Shown here piece by piece: positions 54,305 to 64,000 of a stretch of DNA of 64,000 nucleotides. Position 1 is the first letter of the stretch; each line of letters opens with the position of its first letter. Origin of the DNA: Malikia spinosa (GTDB lineage: Bacteria; Pseudomonadota; Gammaproteobacteria; Burkholderiales; Burkholderiaceae_C); assembly GCF_002980625.1 (NCBI RefSeq), contig NZ_PVLR01000036.1, positions 1 through 64,000 of the forward strand, read 5' to 3'. Made by a program: the position numbers and the translations under genes. The notes under the pieces are model-generated. The model was not told where the DNA came from. It worked only from the letters and a program-made list of their open reading frames with translations, and ran no database searches.

Positions 54305-55543
54305 ATGTTGAGTCACCTTGAATCCCCCGCCGGCCGCAGTCCCGGACTGCGCCAGATCCGCTCCGATTTCGGCCTGGCCTATTTTGCCAACGGCCTGATC
54401 GGCTTCATCTTCTCGGCCACCGGGCCGGTTGCGATCATCCTGTCGGTCGGCACGCGCGGCGGGCTGAGTCCGGCCGAGCTGGCGTCCTGGATCTTCGGTG
54501 TCTTCTTTGTCAACGGCCTGCTGACGCTGGCGATGAGCTGGCGCTACCACATGCCGCTGGGCTTTGCCTGGACCATTCCCGGCACCGTGCTGGTCGGGCC
54601 GGCGCTGCAGCACTTGAGCTTTGCCGAGGTGATCGGCGCCTTCTATGCCACCAGCCTGCTGGTGCTGCTGCTGGGAATGAGCGGTTGGGTCAAGCGCCTG
54701 ATGGCGGCGCTGCCGATGCCGATCGTGATGGGCATGGTGGCGGGTGTCTTCCTGCGCTTCGGCCTCGATCTGGTGCGTGCGCTGCACAGCGACGCTGCGA
54801 TTGCCGCACCGATGGTGATCGCCTTCGTCGCGCTGTCGGCGCTGCCGGTCTGGGGTCGGCGGCTGCCGCCGCTGATCGGTGCGCTGCTGGTCGGTGCGCT
54901 GGCGATCGCGCTGCTCGGGCGCCTGGATACTTCGGGCCTGGACGGCTTTGCCCTGGCCCAGCCGCTGCTCCAGGCGCCGGTATGGTCGCTCGGCGCGCTG
55001 GTCGAGCTGGTGGTGCCGCTGGCCATCACGGTACTGGTGGTGCAGAACGGGCAGGGCGTCGCGGTGCTGAAGGCGGCCCGGCACGAGCCGCCGGTCAACG
55101 CGATCGCGGTCGCCTGCGGCATCGGTGCCTTTTTCAGTGCCGCCGTCGGCGCGGTCAGCAGTTGCCTGACCGGCCCGACCAATGCGCTGCTGACCTCGTC
55201 GGGTGAGCGCGGTCGCCATTACACGGCGGCGCTGACCTTCGGCAGCTTTGGCGTGCTGTTCGGCCTGATGGCGCCGACCTTCACCGGCCTGATGCTGGCC
55301 ACGCCCAAGTCCTACATCATGGTGCTGGGTGGCCTGGCGATGTTGCGCGTGTTGCAAGGCGCCTTCGTCGCGTCGTTTGGTGGCGGCAGGTTCACGCTCG
55401 GTGCGCTGATCAGCCTGCTGGTGACGGTGTCGGACATCAGCCTGCTCAATATCGGTGCGGCATTCTGGGGTCTGGTGGCGGGTTTCGGCTTTTCCTGGCT
55501 GATGGAAAAAGCCGATTTCCAGCCCCCGGTCAAGGTCGGTTGA
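54305..55543 (+). CDS. benE: BenE-family benzoate/proton symporter-like permease
   Basis: A 412-residue membrane protein with about 12 segments in the fold of nucleobase/SulP-type transporters. FANGLIGFIFSATGPVAIIL, MPIVMGMVAGVFLRFG and GAVSSCLTGPTNALLTSSG match BenE. The family imports benzoate with a proton, although no benzoate-degradation genes are in the window, so another carboxylate is possible. The ATG at 54305 is chosen because upstream frame overlaps the LysR promoter. It is divergent from lysR, and an FNR-type box begins nine bases after its stop. Confidence 0.85.
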   Translation: MLSHLESPAGRSPGLRQIRSDFGLAYFANGLIGFIFSATGPVAIILSVGTRGGLSPAELASWIFGVFFVNGLLTLAMSWRYHMPLGFAWTIPGTVLVGPALQHLSFAEVIGAFYATSLLVLLLGMSGWVKRLMAALPMPIVMGMVAGVFLRFGLDLVRALHSDAAIAAPMVIAFVALSALPVWGRRLPPLIGALLVGALAIALLGRLDTSGLDGFALAQPLLQAPVWSLGALVELVVPLAITVLVVQNGQGVAVLKAARHEPPVNAIAVACGIGAFFSAAVGAVSSCLTGPTNALLTSSGERGRHYTAALTFGSFGVLFGLMAPTFTGLMLATPKSYIMVLGGLAMLRVLQGAFVASFGGGRFTLGALISLLVTVSDISLLNIGAAFWGLVAGFGFSWLMEKADFQPPVKVG

Positions 55544-55551
55544 AGGCGGGC

Positions 55552-55565
55552 TTGACCTGCGTCAA
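55552..55565. promoter_or_regulatory. FNR-type box upstream of the second usp gene
   Basis: TTGACCTGCGTCAA has both TTGAC and GTCAA half-sites. It is centred 135 bases before the ATG at 55694. A class II layout would start transcription near 55600 and give a leader of about 94 bases; no clear -10 is visible at that spacing. It lies 18 kb from fnr. Confidence 0.72.
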
Positions 55566-55693
55566 GGAAGGTCTGAAAGCGGCAGACCTCGGCTGGCAAG
55601 CGCGTAGTAATACGCACTCGTCACCCGCCTGGCCATCGCTAGAATGAATCGAGTTTCATCATTTCACATGATTCAAAAAGAGAGGCAAGCATC

Positions 55694-56137
55694 ATGTATC
55701 AGCACCTGTTCGTCCCCGTCGACGGTTCCGACTTGTCGCAGCGCGCCATCGACGGCAGCATTGCGCTGGCCAAGCAGCTCGGCGCCCGCATCACGGGCTT
55801 CGTCGCCGAGCCCGAACTGGCGCTGTCGGAAACCTCGCACAACCCCCAGATCTTTGCCCAGCATATCCAGGAACATGACGCCCGCAACGAGGCTCATGCC
55901 AAGTCGCTGCTGGGCCAGTTCGAGGCGCGCTGCGCCGCCGCCGGGGTCGCCTTCCAGGGCCAGCATGCGACCAACAGCAATGTCGATGACGCCATCATCG
56001 ACGAGGCCGACAAGGCCGGCTGCGACATGATCGTGATGGTCACCCATGGCCGCGGCGCGGTCGGCGAGTTCCTGTTCGGCTCGCACACCAAGAAGATCGT
56101 CGCGCGCAGCAAGCTGCCGGTGTTCGTGCTGCACTGA
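55694..56137 (+). CDS. Universal stress protein
   Basis: A 147-residue UspA-domain protein. YQHLFVPVDGSDLSQRAID opens the fold, and the nucleotide-binding signature THGRGAVGEFLFGSHTKKIV is intact. GAGAGG lies 11 bases upstream of the ATG. It differs clearly from the Usp at 30284, so it is not a recent duplicate. The FNR-type box upstream suggests induction at low oxygen. Confidence 0.92.
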   Translation: MYQHLFVPVDGSDLSQRAIDGSIALAKQLGARITGFVAEPELALSETSHNPQIFAQHIQEHDARNEAHAKSLLGQFEARCAAAGVAFQGQHATNSNVDDAIIDEADKAGCDMIVMVTHGRGAVGEFLFGSHTKKIVARSKLPVFVLH

Positions 56138-56168
56138 AAAACGCGCGCCGGCCGGTATGCCGGATGCA

Positions 56169-56206
56169 AGAAAGGGACGCCGGGTCAGACCCCGCGTCCC
56201 TTTTTG
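56169..56206. terminator. Bidirectional terminator between usp and valS
   Basis: AAAGGGACGC pairs with GCGTCCCTTT around a 13-base GC-rich loop. TTTTTG follows on the plus strand and CTTTCTTGC on the minus strand, where it ends valS. Confidence 0.85.
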
Positions 56207-56258
56207 TTTGGGCTGTCGATCCGCCGCCCAGGCCCCACGGAGCCGGCGGCAGTGGCTA

Positions 56259-59177
56259 TCAGCCCAGGCGCTGCAGCTGCTGCTCGATCTTGGCCAGGGT
56301 GGCGCCGAAGTCGGCCAGGCGCTTTTGTTCCTGCTCGATCACGGCCGGCGGAGCCTTGGCGACGAAGGCCTCGTTCGACAGCTTGCCCTTGGCCTTGGCG
56401 ATCTCGCCAGAGAGGCGCGCGGCTTCCTTGCCCAGGCGGGCCTTTTCGGCGGCGACGTCGATCTCCATGAACAGGCACAGGCGCGATTCGCCGACCACGG
56501 CCACCGGTGCGGCCTGGGCGGCCTCGGTCCAGCTGGCCTCGTCGGCAAACACCTTGACTTCGCTGAGCTTGGCCAGCGACTGCAGCACCGGCGCGATGCT
56601 CGTCAGGAAGGTGGCGTCGCCGACCGCATACAGCGGCAGGCGCTGCGCCGGCGACACGTTCATCTCGCCGCGCAGGTTGCGGCAGGCGTCCACCATGGCC
56701 TTGAGCTGCACCACATGGGCTTCGGCGGCCGCGTCGATGCGCTCAAGAGCCGCCACCGGATAGGCCGCTATGCTGACCGACTCGCCGGCGCGACCGGCGA
56801 CCGGAGCCACCTTCTGCCACAGTTCCTCGGTGATGAACGGGATGATCGGGTGCGCCAGCCGCAGGAGGGTCTCGAGCGTGCGGATCAGCGTGCGACGCGT
56901 GGCGCGCTGCTGCTCAGACGTGCCGGTGTTGATCTGCACCTTGGCGATCTCGAGGTACCAGTCGCAGAACTCGTTCCAGACGAAGTCGTAGATCGCGTTG
57001 GCGACGTTGTCGAGCCGGTAGTCGGCAAAGCCCTTGGCCACCTCGGCCTCGACCCGCTGCAGGCTGGAGACGATCCAGCGGTCGCAGGCGCTGAAGTCGA
57101 GGTAGCCGCCGGTCGCGCAGGCGTCGGCGCTGTGTTCGTTCAGGCCGCAATCCTGGCCCTCGCAGTTCATCAGCACGAAGCGGGTCGCGTTCCAGAGCTT
57201 GTTGCAGAAGTTGCGGTAACCCTCGCAGCGCTTGCTGTCGAAGTTGATGCTGCGGCCCAGGCTGGCCAGCGCCGCGAAGGTGAAGCGCAGCGCGTCGGCG
57301 CCGTAGGCCGGGATGCCTTCGGGGAATTCCTTCTCGGTCTGCTTGCGCACCTTGGGCGCGGTCTCTGGCTTGCGCAGGCCGGTGGTGCGTTTGTCCAGCA
57401 GGGGCGCGAGCTCGATGCCGTCGATCAGGTCGACCGGATCGAGCACATTGCCTTCGGATTTCGACATCTTCTTGCCCTGCGCGTCGCGCACCAGGCCGTG
57501 GATGTAGACATGCTTGAACGGCACCTTGCCGGTGAAGTGGGTCGTCATCATGATCATCCGGGCCACCCAGAAGAAGATGATGTCGTAGCCGGTGACCAGC
57601 ACACTGCTGGGCAGGTAGAGGTCGTAGTCCTGGGTCTTTTCCGGCCAGCCCATGGTGCTGAACGGCACCAGCGCGCTCGAGTACCAGGTGTCGAGCACGT
57701 CCTCGTCGCGCTTGAGGCCGGCGGCCAGCAGCGGCTCACGCTGCGACTCGTTGAAGCCGGCAATGCGGGCCTCGAACTGGGCCTGGGCGTCGGCCAGGTC
57801 GCGCGCGACATAGACCTGGCCTTCGGCGTCATACCAGGCCGGGATCTGGTGGCCCCACCAGAGCTGGCGGCTGATGCACCAGTCCTGGATGTTGTTCATC
57901 CACTGGTTGTAGGTGTTGACCCAGTTCTCGGGCACGAAGCTGACTTCGCCGCTGGCCACCGCATCGATGGCCTTCTGCGCGATCGACTTTCCGGTCGGGT
58001 CCTGCTCCGAGACCTTGCTCATGGCGACGAACCACTGGTCGGTCAGCATCGGCTCGACCACCTGGCCGGTGCGGGCGCAACGCGGCACCATCAGCTTGTG
58101 CTTCTTGACCTCGACCAGCAGGCCGGCGGCTTCGAGGTCGGCGACGATCTGCTTGCGGGCATCGAAGCGGTCCAGGCCGCGGTAAGCCTCGGGGCCGTGG
58201 TCGTTGATCTTGGCGTCCAGGGTCAGCACGCCGATGATCGGCAGCTGATGCCGCTGGCCGACCGCGTAGTCGTTGGCGTCATGCGCGGGCGTGACCTTGA
58301 CCACGCCGGTGCCGAATTCCTTGTCGACATAGCTGTCGGCGATGACCGGGATCTCGCGTTCGCACAGCGGCAGGCGCACATACTGGCCGATCAGGTGGGC
58401 GTAGCGCTCGTCCTCGGGATGGACCATGACGGCGACGTCGCCGAGCAGGGTTTCGGGACGGGTGGTCGCGACCACCAGCTGGCCCTCGCCATTGACCAGC
58501 GGGTAGGCGATATGCCACAGGCTGCCGTCCTCTTCCTCGCTCTCGACTTCGAGGTCGGACACCGCGCTCATCAGCACCGGGTCCCAGTTGACCAGGCGCT
58601 TGCCGCGGTAGATCAGGCCCTGCTGATAGAGCTGGACGAAGGTCTCGGTCACGGCATTGGACAGCTTGTCGTCCATCGTGAAGTACTCGCGGCTCCAGTC
58701 GACGCTGTCGCCCATGCGGCGCATCTGGGTCGTGATGGTGTTGCCGGACTGCTCCTTCCACTCCCAGACCTTGGCGACGAAGTTCTTGCGCGCCTCGGCC
58801 GGGGTCGGGCCCATGTCGTGGCGGCTGATGCCTTGGCCTTGCAGCTGGCGCTCGACCACGATCTGGGTCGCGATGCCGGCATGGTCGGTGCCAGGAATCC
58901 AGGCCGTGTTGAAGCCCGCCATCCGGTGGTAGCGCGTCAGGCTGTCCATGATGGTCTGGTTGAAGGCATGGCCCATGTGCAGCGTGCCGGTCACGTTGGG
59001 CGGCGGCAGCTGGATCGCAAACGCCGGCGCTTCGGTGTTGGCAGCGCCGGTGCCACGGAAGCCCGCTGCGCCGTAGCCGCGCTGCTCCCACTCGGGGCCC
59101 CAATGGGCTTCCAGGGCCGCGGGCTCGAAGGACTTGGACAGGGATTGCAGGCCGGGTTGGGCGATGGCGTCGGTCAT
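56259..59177 (-). CDS. valS: Valyl-tRNA synthetase
   Basis: Charges tRNA-Val. The 972-residue class Ia synthetase has [17 protein letters not shown] (HIGH motif, about residue 60), a large editing domain (about 200-350), the [12 protein letters not shown] motif and the anticodon-binding domain. The C-terminal 65 residues form the coiled coil usual for bacterial ValRS ([20 protein letters not shown]). The start MTDAIAQP at 59177 is taken as the first ATG of the conserved chain; in-frame codons upstream are not conserved-looking. Confidence 0.98.
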   Translation of the reverse strand: MTDAIAQPGLQSLSKSFEPAALEAHWGPEWEQRGYGAAGFRGTGAANTEAPAFAIQLPPPNVTGTLHMGHAFNQTIMDSLTRYHRMAGFNTAWIPGTDHAGIATQIVVERQLQGQGISRHDMGPTPAEARKNFVAKVWEWKEQSGNTITTQMRRMGDSVDWSREYFTMDDKLSNAVTETFVQLYQQGLIYRGKRLVNWDPVLMSAVSDLEVESEEEDGSLWHIAYPLVNGEGQLVVATTRPETLLGDVAVMVHPEDERYAHLIGQYVRLPLCEREIPVIADSYVDKEFGTGVVKVTPAHDANDYAVGQRHQLPIIGVLTLDAKINDHGPEAYRGLDRFDARKQIVADLEAAGLLVEVKKHKLMVPRCARTGQVVEPMLTDQWFVAMSKVSEQDPTGKSIAQKAIDAVASGEVSFVPENWVNTYNQWMNNIQDWCISRQLWWGHQIPAWYDAEGQVYVARDLADAQAQFEARIAGFNESQREPLLAAGLKRDEDVLDTWYSSALVPFSTMGWPEKTQDYDLYLPSSVLVTGYDIIFFWVARMIMMTTHFTGKVPFKHVYIHGLVRDAQGKKMSKSEGNVLDPVDLIDGIELAPLLDKRTTGLRKPETAPKVRKQTEKEFPEGIPAYGADALRFTFAALASLGRSINFDSKRCEGYRNFCNKLWNATRFVLMNCEGQDCGLNEHSADACATGGYLDFSACDRWIVSSLQRVEAEVAKGFADYRLDNVANAIYDFVWNEFCDWYLEIAKVQINTGTSEQQRATRRTLIRTLETLLRLAHPIIPFITEELWQKVAPVAGRAGESVSIAAYPVAALERIDAAAEAHVVQLKAMVDACRNLRGEMNVSPAQRLPLYAVGDATFLTSIAPVLQSLAKLSEVKVFADEASWTEAAQAAPVAVVGESRLCLFMEIDVAAEKARLGKEAARLSGEIAKAKGKLSNEAFVAKAPPAVIEQEQKRLADFGATLAKIEQQLQRLG

Positions 59178-59382
59178 GGGTTCAGGAGGTTCTGGGAATC
59201 TGGGGAGGTCCGGTGCTGCGGCGGCATGGCGCAGGCGGCAGCGGAGCCTCTGTGAGCTGGGGATTTTACGGGTTGCTACTCGACCGTTGCAGTAACATCC
59301 TTGCGCATGGACCCTGAACGACTCTGGCCGCGGGAAGACTGAGGATGGACATGGGCTTTGGAGCTGCTGAACGAGAGAGAGC

Positions 59383-60939
59383 ATGACCTCCCGTAAGAAA
59401 CTGCCGATCGGCATCCAGACCTTCGCGAAGATCCGCGAGGAGGGTTGCTATTACGTCGACAAGACGCCGCAGATCCTGCGCCTGATCGAAGACGGTTCGC
59501 ATTACTTCCTGAGCCGGCCGCGCCGCTTCGGCAAGAGCCTGTTGCTCGACACCATCGCAGAACTGTTCGAGGGTCGGCGCGCGCTGTTCACGGGCCTGCA
59601 CGCCGAGCCGCGCTGGGACTGGTCACGCACCTTCCCGGTGATCCGCATCAGCTTTTCTGATGGCGTGCTGCACAGCCAGGCGGCCCTGCAGCAGCGCATC
59701 CGCCTGCTGCTCGCCGACAACTATGAGCGGCTGGGCCTGGAGCAGCCGCAGGGCCAGGACCTTCCCGGGCTGTTTGCCAAGCTGCTGCAGCTGGCCTGCG
59801 CCCGCGGCGGGCAGCGCGTGGTCGTGCTGGTCGACGAGTACGACAAGCCCATCCTCGACAACATCACCGAGCCCGAGGTGGCGCGCCAGATGCGGGACGG
59901 CCTGCGCGACCTGTATTCGGTCCTCAAGGGGCAGGACGCCTACATCAAGTTCGCGTTGCTCACCGGCGTCTCCAAGTTCAGCAAGGTGTCGCTGTTCTCG
60001 GGGCTCAACAACCTGCGCGACATCACGGTTTCTGCCGATTACTCGGCCATCTGCGGCTACACCGATGAGGACGTGGACCAGGTGTTCGCGCCCGAGCTGC
60101 CCGGGCTGGATCGCGACGAGATCCGGCGCTGGTACAACGGCTACAACTGGACCGGAACCAGTGTCTACAACCCGTTCGACCTGTTGCTGCTGTTCCAGGA
60201 GCGCGAGTTCAGGCCCTACTGGTTCGAGACCGGTACGCCGACCTTTCTGGTCGACCTGCTGATGCAGCGCGATACCTTCACGCCCGAGCTGGGGCAGTGG
60301 GTGACGATGGACAGCCTGCTGTCCACCTTCGATGTCGATGAGATCAGCAGCGAGGCCTTGCTGTTCCAGAGCGGCTACCTGACGATAGGCAGCCAGTTCA
60401 AGATGGGCGCGCGCACCGAGTACACGCTCAAGTACCCGAACCAGGAGGTCGAGGCCAGCCTCAACGGCGCGCTGCTGCAAGCGCTCACCGCCCGCTCGAC
60501 CGAGACCGCGCGCCAGAGCGGGCGCCTGTACCGGCTGCTGCAGGCGAACGACTTTGCCGGCCTGCGAGCCCTGTTCACAGCCTTCTTCGCCAGCATCCCG
60601 AATGACTGGTACCGCAGCAATCGGATTGCGAACTACGAAGGCTATTACGCCAGCGTGTTCTACAGCCACTTCGCCGCGCTCGGACTCGATATCAGGCTGG
60701 AGGACGTGACGAACAAGGGCCGCATCGACATGGCGGTGCTGTTCAATGGCCAGGTCTACCTGTTCGAGTTCAAGGTGGTCGAGGACATGCCGCAGGGCAA
60801 GGCCTTGCAGCAGATCCGGGACCGCGGCTATGCCGAGAAGTACCGCGCGCGTGGCGAGACCATTCACCTGGTGGGTGTCGAGTTCAGCCGCGAGCAGCGC
60901 AGCGTGGTTGGCTTCGAGGTCGAGACCCTTCTGAGCTGA
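59383..60939 (+). CDS. AAA-ATPase-like protein with C-terminal PD-(D/E)XK nuclease domain
   Basis: A 518-residue accessory protein. The N-terminal ATPase-like domain (about residues 5-230) begins [20 protein letters not shown] and has a P-loop [15 protein letters not shown] and a Walker [14 protein letters not shown]. The C-terminal DUF1703 domain (about 430-515) has the nuclease pattern [11 protein letters not shown] then YLFEFKVVE (D...ExK). This is a widespread, patchily distributed family, common in Bacteroidetes and some proteobacteria, with no established role. Related ideas include defence or DNA repair, but none is proved. It lies alone between valS and truC. Confidence 0.9.
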   Translation: MTSRKKLPIGIQTFAKIREEGCYYVDKTPQILRLIEDGSHYFLSRPRRFGKSLLLDTIAELFEGRRALFTGLHAEPRWDWSRTFPVIRISFSDGVLHSQAALQQRIRLLLADNYERLGLEQPQGQDLPGLFAKLLQLACARGGQRVVVLVDEYDKPILDNITEPEVARQMRDGLRDLYSVLKGQDAYIKFALLTGVSKFSKVSLFSGLNNLRDITVSADYSAICGYTDEDVDQVFAPELPGLDRDEIRRWYNGYNWTGTSVYNPFDLLLLFQEREFRPYWFETGTPTFLVDLLMQRDTFTPELGQWVTMDSLLSTFDVDEISSEALLFQSGYLTIGSQFKMGARTEYTLKYPNQEVEASLNGALLQALTARSTETARQSGRLYRLLQANDFAGLRALFTAFFASIPNDWYRSNRIANYEGYYASVFYSHFAALGLDIRLEDVTNKGRIDMAVLFNGQVYLFEFKVVEDMPQGKALQQIRDRGYAEKYRARGETIHLVGVEFSREQRSVVGFEVETLLS

Positions 60940-60966
60940 GCCCGGTCTGCCTGTGGCGGCGTGAAT

Positions 60967-61683
60967 TCAGTTCCGAATTGCCGGTCCGATAGTCCAGTTG
61001 GCCCAGCGCGCCCATTCCTCGCCCGACGCGGCCTCCATCAGCAGCGGCTGGCCCGTGACCGGGTGTGTGAGTTCGAGTCGGCCCGCGTGCAGCCACAGCC
61101 GCTGCAGCCCGAGCAGCTCGGCCAGGGCCCGGTTCAGCGGCCCCTTGCCATGGGTCGCGTCGCCGATGATCGGATGCGCGATATGCTTCATGTGGCGGCG
61201 CAGCTGGTGCCGGCGTCCCGTGACGGGCTGCAGCTCGACCAGCGCGCAACGCGTGCTCGGGAAGTCGCCCTGCGCCAGCGGCAACTCGTAGCGCTCCAGC
61301 GTACGGTAATGCGTCAGCGCGTCCTGGATTTCCTCGCGTTCGGTCCGCATGTCGTCGGGCATGCGCTTGAGCGGGTGGTCGATCACGCCCGACTCTGGCG
61401 GCCAGCCGCGCACGACCGCGCGGTAGCTCTTGCGCATGGCCTCGCCGCGCTCGAAGGCCAGTCCCAGCGCGCGCGCCGTGGCGGCATCGAGCGCGAACAG
61501 CAGCACGCCGCTGGTGCCCTTGTCTAGCCGGTGCACCGGCCAGACCGGTCGGCCGATCTGGTCGCGCAGCAGCTGCAGCGCAAAGCGTGTTTCGCCAGCG
61601 TCCAGCCCGGTGCGGTGCACCAGCAGTCCCGGCGGCTTGGCCACCGATACCAGATAATCGTCGCGATAAAGGATGGTCAGCAT
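60967..61683 (-). CDS. truC: tRNA pseudouridine(65) synthase TruC
   Basis: Makes pseudouridine 65 in tRNA. The 238-residue protein starts [19 protein letters not shown] as in E. coli TruC and has the catalytic aspartate in HRLDKGTSGVLLFAL. The C-terminal LQPVTGRRHQLRRHMKHIAH and GDATHGKGPLNRAL stretches are TruC-specific. Its ribosome site (AGGA, six bases before the ATG) lies inside the yaaA coding region, because the two divergent start codons overlap within CATG at 61681-61684. Confidence 0.92.
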   Translation of the reverse strand: MLTILYRDDYLVSVAKPPGLLVHRTGLDAGETRFALQLLRDQIGRPVWPVHRLDKGTSGVLLFALDAATARALGLAFERGEAMRKSYRAVVRGWPPESGVIDHPLKRMPDDMRTEREEIQDALTHYRTLERYELPLAQGDFPSTRCALVELQPVTGRRHQLRRHMKHIAHPIIGDATHGKGPLNRALAELLGLQRLWLHAGRLELTHPVTGQPLLMEAASGEEWARWANWTIGPAIRN

Positions 61684-62458
61684 GTTGTTCCTATTGTCCC
61701 CGGCCAAGGCGCTGGATTACGAAACCCCGCCCGTCAGCGCCACCCATACCCAGCCGCTGTTCGTGCCGCAGGCGGCCGAACTGATCGAGGTGTTGCGCCA
61801 GCAGTCGCCGCAGCAGATCGCCGAGCTGATGGACCTCAGCGATGCGCTCTCTAGCCTCAACGTCGCGCGCTACCAGGCCTGGAGCCCGGAGTTCACGACC
61901 GCGAACGCCAAGCAGGCCGTGCTGGCCTTCAACGGCGATGTCTACGAGGGCCTGGAAGCCAAGTCGCTCAATGAGGCCGAGCTCGGCTGGCTGCAGGACC
62001 ATGTCTGCATCCTGAGCGGACTCTACGGCGTGCTGCGCCCGCTCGACCTGATGCAGCCCTACCGGCTCGAAATGGGCACCCGGCTGGCAACACCCAAGGG
62101 CAAGAACCTGTACCAGTTCTGGGGCTCCCAGATCGCAGATTATCTGAACCAGCGCGCCGCTGCCGACGCCAGCCCGCTGATCGTCAACCTCGCGAGCGAG
62201 GAGTACTTCAAGTCGGTCGACAAGAAGGCCTTGAAGCCGCGCATCGTGAGCTGTGTGTTCGAGGAATTCAAGGGGGATAAGTACAAGGTGATCAGCTTCG
62301 CGGCCAAGCGCGCGCGCGGCCTGATGGTGCGCTACGCCGTCGCGCAACGCGCGCTCTCGGTCGAGCAGCTCAAGGGCTTCGATCTCGAAGGCTACCAGTA
62401 TGTGGCGGCTGCTTCCGAGCCGGACCGGCTGGTATTCCGCCGCGAGCCGCAGCGCTGA
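61682..62458 (+). CDS. yaaA: Peroxide stress protein YaaA
   Basis: A 258-residue DUF328/UPF0246 protein that limits free iron damage during hydrogen peroxide stress. [14 protein letters not shown] at the start and [30 protein letters not shown] and [15 protein letters not shown] later are the family hallmarks. AAAGGA lies 8 bases before the ATG at 61682 and is itself within the truC coding region on the other strand. An in-frame ATG at 61673 is possible but overlaps that ribosome site. Confidence 0.93.
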   Translation: MLFLLSPAKALDYETPPVSATHTQPLFVPQAAELIEVLRQQSPQQIAELMDLSDALSSLNVARYQAWSPEFTTANAKQAVLAFNGDVYEGLEAKSLNEAELGWLQDHVCILSGLYGVLRPLDLMQPYRLEMGTRLATPKGKNLYQFWGSQIADYLNQRAAADASPLIVNLASEEYFKSVDKKALKPRIVSCVFEEFKGDKYKVISFAAKRARGLMVRYAVAQRALSVEQLKGFDLEGYQYVAAASEPDRLVFRREPQR

Positions 62459-62511
62459 GCGGCCCCGTATTCGCGCACACCCGTATCCCGCTGCATCCAA
62501 GGTACCCAGAC

Positions 62512-63381
62512 ATGACCGAATCCCAGCACCCCAGCCAGCACCAGCCCGAGCAGTCCCAGCTCGGCAAGACCTCGGCCTATGCCGACCAGTACGACCCGAG
62601 CCTGCTGTTTCCGCTGCCGCGCCAGACCAAGCGCGACGAGATCGGCATCAGCGCCACGCCGCCCTTCCTGGGCGCCGATCTCTGGACCGCCTACGAGCTG
62701 AGCTGGCTCAATCCGCGCGGCAAGCCGCAGGTCGCGATCGCGCAGGTCACCGTGCCCTGCGAGTCGCCCAACATCATCGAGAGCAAGTCGTTCAAGCTCT
62801 ACCTCAACAGCTTCAACAACAGCCGCTTCGACGATGGCCAGGCGGTGCTGGATCGCCTCAAGGCCGATCTGTCAGAGGCGATCTGGCGCGGCAGCGAGCG
62901 CCGGGGCTCGATCGGCGTCAAGCTGCTGACGCCAGCGCAGTTCGAGCAGGAAAAGATCCGCGAGCTCGACGGTCTGAGCCTGGACCGGCTCGATGTCGAA
63001 TGCACGCATTACCAGCCGGCCCCTGAGCTGCTGCGCGCCGACGCGACCCAGCCGCCCGTGACCGAGACCCTGGTCAGCGATCTGCTGAAAAGCAACTGCC
63101 TGGTGACGGGCCAGCCCGACTGGGCCAGCGTGCGCATCAGCTACACCGGCGCACCGATCGACCAGGAGCGGCTGCTGCAGTACCTGGTGAGCTTTCGCAA
63201 CCACAACGAGTTCCACGAGCAATGCGTCGAGCGCATCTTCATGGACCTCTGGACCCGCTGCAAGCCGGTCAAGCTCAGCGTCTACGCGCGCTACACGCGG
63301 CGCGGCGGGCTCGACATCAACCCCTGGCGCAGCAGCCAGCCGCAGCAGCCGCCGGCCAATGTGAGGACGGCAAGGCAGTAA
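62512..63381 (+). CDS. queF: NADPH-dependent 7-cyano-7-deazaguanine reductase QueF
   Basis: Reduces preQ0 to preQ1 in queuosine biosynthesis for tRNA wobble modification. At 289 residues it is the two-domain form. The catalytic cysteine is in [15 protein letters not shown] and the general acid/base region is [13 protein letters not shown]. The N-terminal half contains the [17 protein letters not shown] signature. It follows yaaA by 53 bases. Confidence 0.96.
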   Translation: MTESQHPSQHQPEQSQLGKTSAYADQYDPSLLFPLPRQTKRDEIGISATPPFLGADLWTAYELSWLNPRGKPQVAIAQVTVPCESPNIIESKSFKLYLNSFNNSRFDDGQAVLDRLKADLSEAIWRGSERRGSIGVKLLTPAQFEQEKIRELDGLSLDRLDVECTHYQPAPELLRADATQPPVTETLVSDLLKSNCLVTGQPDWASVRISYTGAPIDQERLLQYLVSFRNHNEFHEQCVERIFMDLWTRCKPVKLSVYARYTRRGGLDINPWRSSQPQQPPANVRTARQ

Positions 63382-63441
63382 CCACGCGGCAGTTCCTGGG
63401 GGTTCATCGCGGGTTCAGGTTTTGATGCCTATCATCGTGAC

Positions 63442-64000
63442 ATGAAGAATATCCAGAGAACCCTGATCGGTCTGTTGTTGGGCCTGACCGCCCTGTGGCT
63501 GCTGGCCGAATCGGCCGCGCTGCCGCTGACCCAGGGTCTGTTCCCCTGGCGCACCCTGCTGGTCCAGTACTCGGGCCTGCTCGGCATGGGCGTCATGAGT
63601 GCCGCGATGCTGCTCGCGGTGCGCCCGGCCTGGCTCGAGCACCGGCTGCACGGCCTCGACAAGATGTACCGGCTGCACAAGTGGCTCGGCATCGCGGGCC
63701 TGGTGCTGGCCCTCCTGCACTGGCTCATTTCGCAGGGGCCCAAGTGGCTGATCGGGGCCGGGCTGCTCGAGCGGCCGGTGCGCGGGCCGCGCCCGCTGCT
63801 GACCGATCCGGTGCTGGCCTTCCTGCAGAGCCAGCGCGGCCTGGCCGAGGACCTGGGCGAAAAGGCCTTCTACCTGGCGGTGGCGCTGATCGCGCTGGCC
63901 TTGATCAAGCGCTTTCCCTACCGGCATTTCTTCCGCACCCACCGCTGGATCGCGCTGGCCTATCTGGTGCTGGTCTGGCATTCGATCGTGCTGACGAGCT
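63442..64000 (+). CDS. Ferric reductase-like transmembrane protein (partial)
   Basis: The reading frame opens at ATG 63442 and is still open at the window edge after 186 codons. The visible part is a multi-span membrane domain of the ferric reductase/NADPH oxidase type: haem-ligand histidines are expected in YRLHKWLGIAGLVLALLHWL and RTHRWIALAYLVLVWHS, in the usual paired spacing. Full-length members continue into FAD and NAD domains, which lie outside the window. It may reduce iron or feed electrons across the membrane. Confidence 0.82.
   Translation, partial: MKNIQRTLIGLLLGLTALWLLAESAALPLTQGLFPWRTLLVQYSGLLGMGVMSAAMLLAVRPAWLEHRLHGLDKMYRLHKWLGIAGLVLALLHWLISQGPKWLIGAGLLERPVRGPRPLLTDPVLAFLQSQRGLAEDLGEKAFYLAVALIALALIKRFPYRHFFRTHRWIALAYLVLVWHSIVLTS

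Noticed and set aside
56046-59255. Long open frame antisense to valS
   Set aside because: Same high-GC artefact; valyl-tRNA synthetase is complete on the other strand.
59178-59382. Possible riboswitch or T-box leader upstream of valS
   Set aside because: The sequence has no T-box motif or clear terminator pair, and T-box control is not expected in this group of bacteria.

Overview
This is a high-GC, gene-dense chromosomal window that looks like a betaproteobacterium of the order Burkholderiales, probably Comamonadaceae or a close relative. The evidence is the combination of gene neighbourhoods: gntR/mdh/CitE-like lyase/acnB, rne next to rluC, a short H-NS-type protein, a cbb3 oxidase cluster with fnr and hemN, DUF1841 and small Trp-rich proteins, and a high-potential iron-sulfur protein. 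The assignment rests on protein recognition and gene order, not on a marker-gene comparison. I see no prophage, insertion sequence, CRISPR array or rRNA operon. Two tRNA-Leu genes are present (anticodons TAA and CAA).

Layout. 0.2-6.3 kb: a GntR regulator diverges from a TCA cluster (malate dehydrogenase, CitE-like CoA lyase, a small exported protein, aconitase B). 6.5-9.3 kb: an orphan gene, then a PAS-LuxR regulator divergent from the CoA-transferase genes scoA and scoB, with a perfect inverted repeat in the shared promoter and three REP-like hairpins between scoA and scoB. 9.3-16.9 kb: DMT transporter, RluA-type synthase, recJ, an RpfE-like protein, lolC-lolD, HiPIP and bacteriohemerythrin. 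16.9-24.6 kb: RNase E, rluC, H-NS, a HAD phosphatase, an RbgA-type GTPase, tRNA-Leu(TAA) and a conserved hypothetical. 24.7-30.7 kb: class I fumarase, a UPF0114 protein, acetyl-CoA synthetase, lgt and a universal stress protein. 30.8-40 kb: the microaerobic respiration block ccoI-ccoS-ccoNOQP, a short FixH-like gene, fnr, hemN and a SafE-type transporter. 40-47.4 kb: nrdR, glyA behind a ZTP riboswitch, a lytic transglycosylase, DUF1841, a TauE permease, trmL, comF, a BioC-like methyltransferase and a Sco protein. 47.5-56.1 kb: a ferredoxin-type reductase, an SDR protein, tRNA-Leu(CAA), cysM, a TusA-like protein, lrgA-lrgB, a Dus enzyme, LysR/BenE and a second universal stress protein. 56.2-64 kb: valS, an AAA-ATPase/nuclease-like accessory gene, truC, yaaA, queF and a ferric-reductase-like membrane protein cut by the window edge.

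How the parts work together. Central carbon genes (mdh, acnB, fumA, acs, scoAB) dominate the first half. The second theme is life at low oxygen: the cbb3 oxidase with its copper-delivery genes, anaerobic haem synthesis (hemN) and FNR itself lie together. Four sites of the form TTGAC-N4-GTCA(A/G) sit upstream of ccoI/uspA, ccoN, hemN and a distant second uspA, so the window seems to hold a local FNR regulon. A third theme is RNA metabolism: RNase E, three RluA-family pseudouridine synthases, TrmL, a Dus enzyme and QueF.

Most of the window is ordinary housekeeping sequence. The points most worth a second look are non-coding: the LuxR/scoA inverted repeat, the tandem hairpins inside the sco operon, the ZTP riboswitch whose promoter overlaps the end of the preceding gene, the AT-rich promoter with a UUCG-capped 5' hairpin, and the overlapping start codons of truC and yaaA. 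I found no clear evidence for a wholly new multi-gene system.
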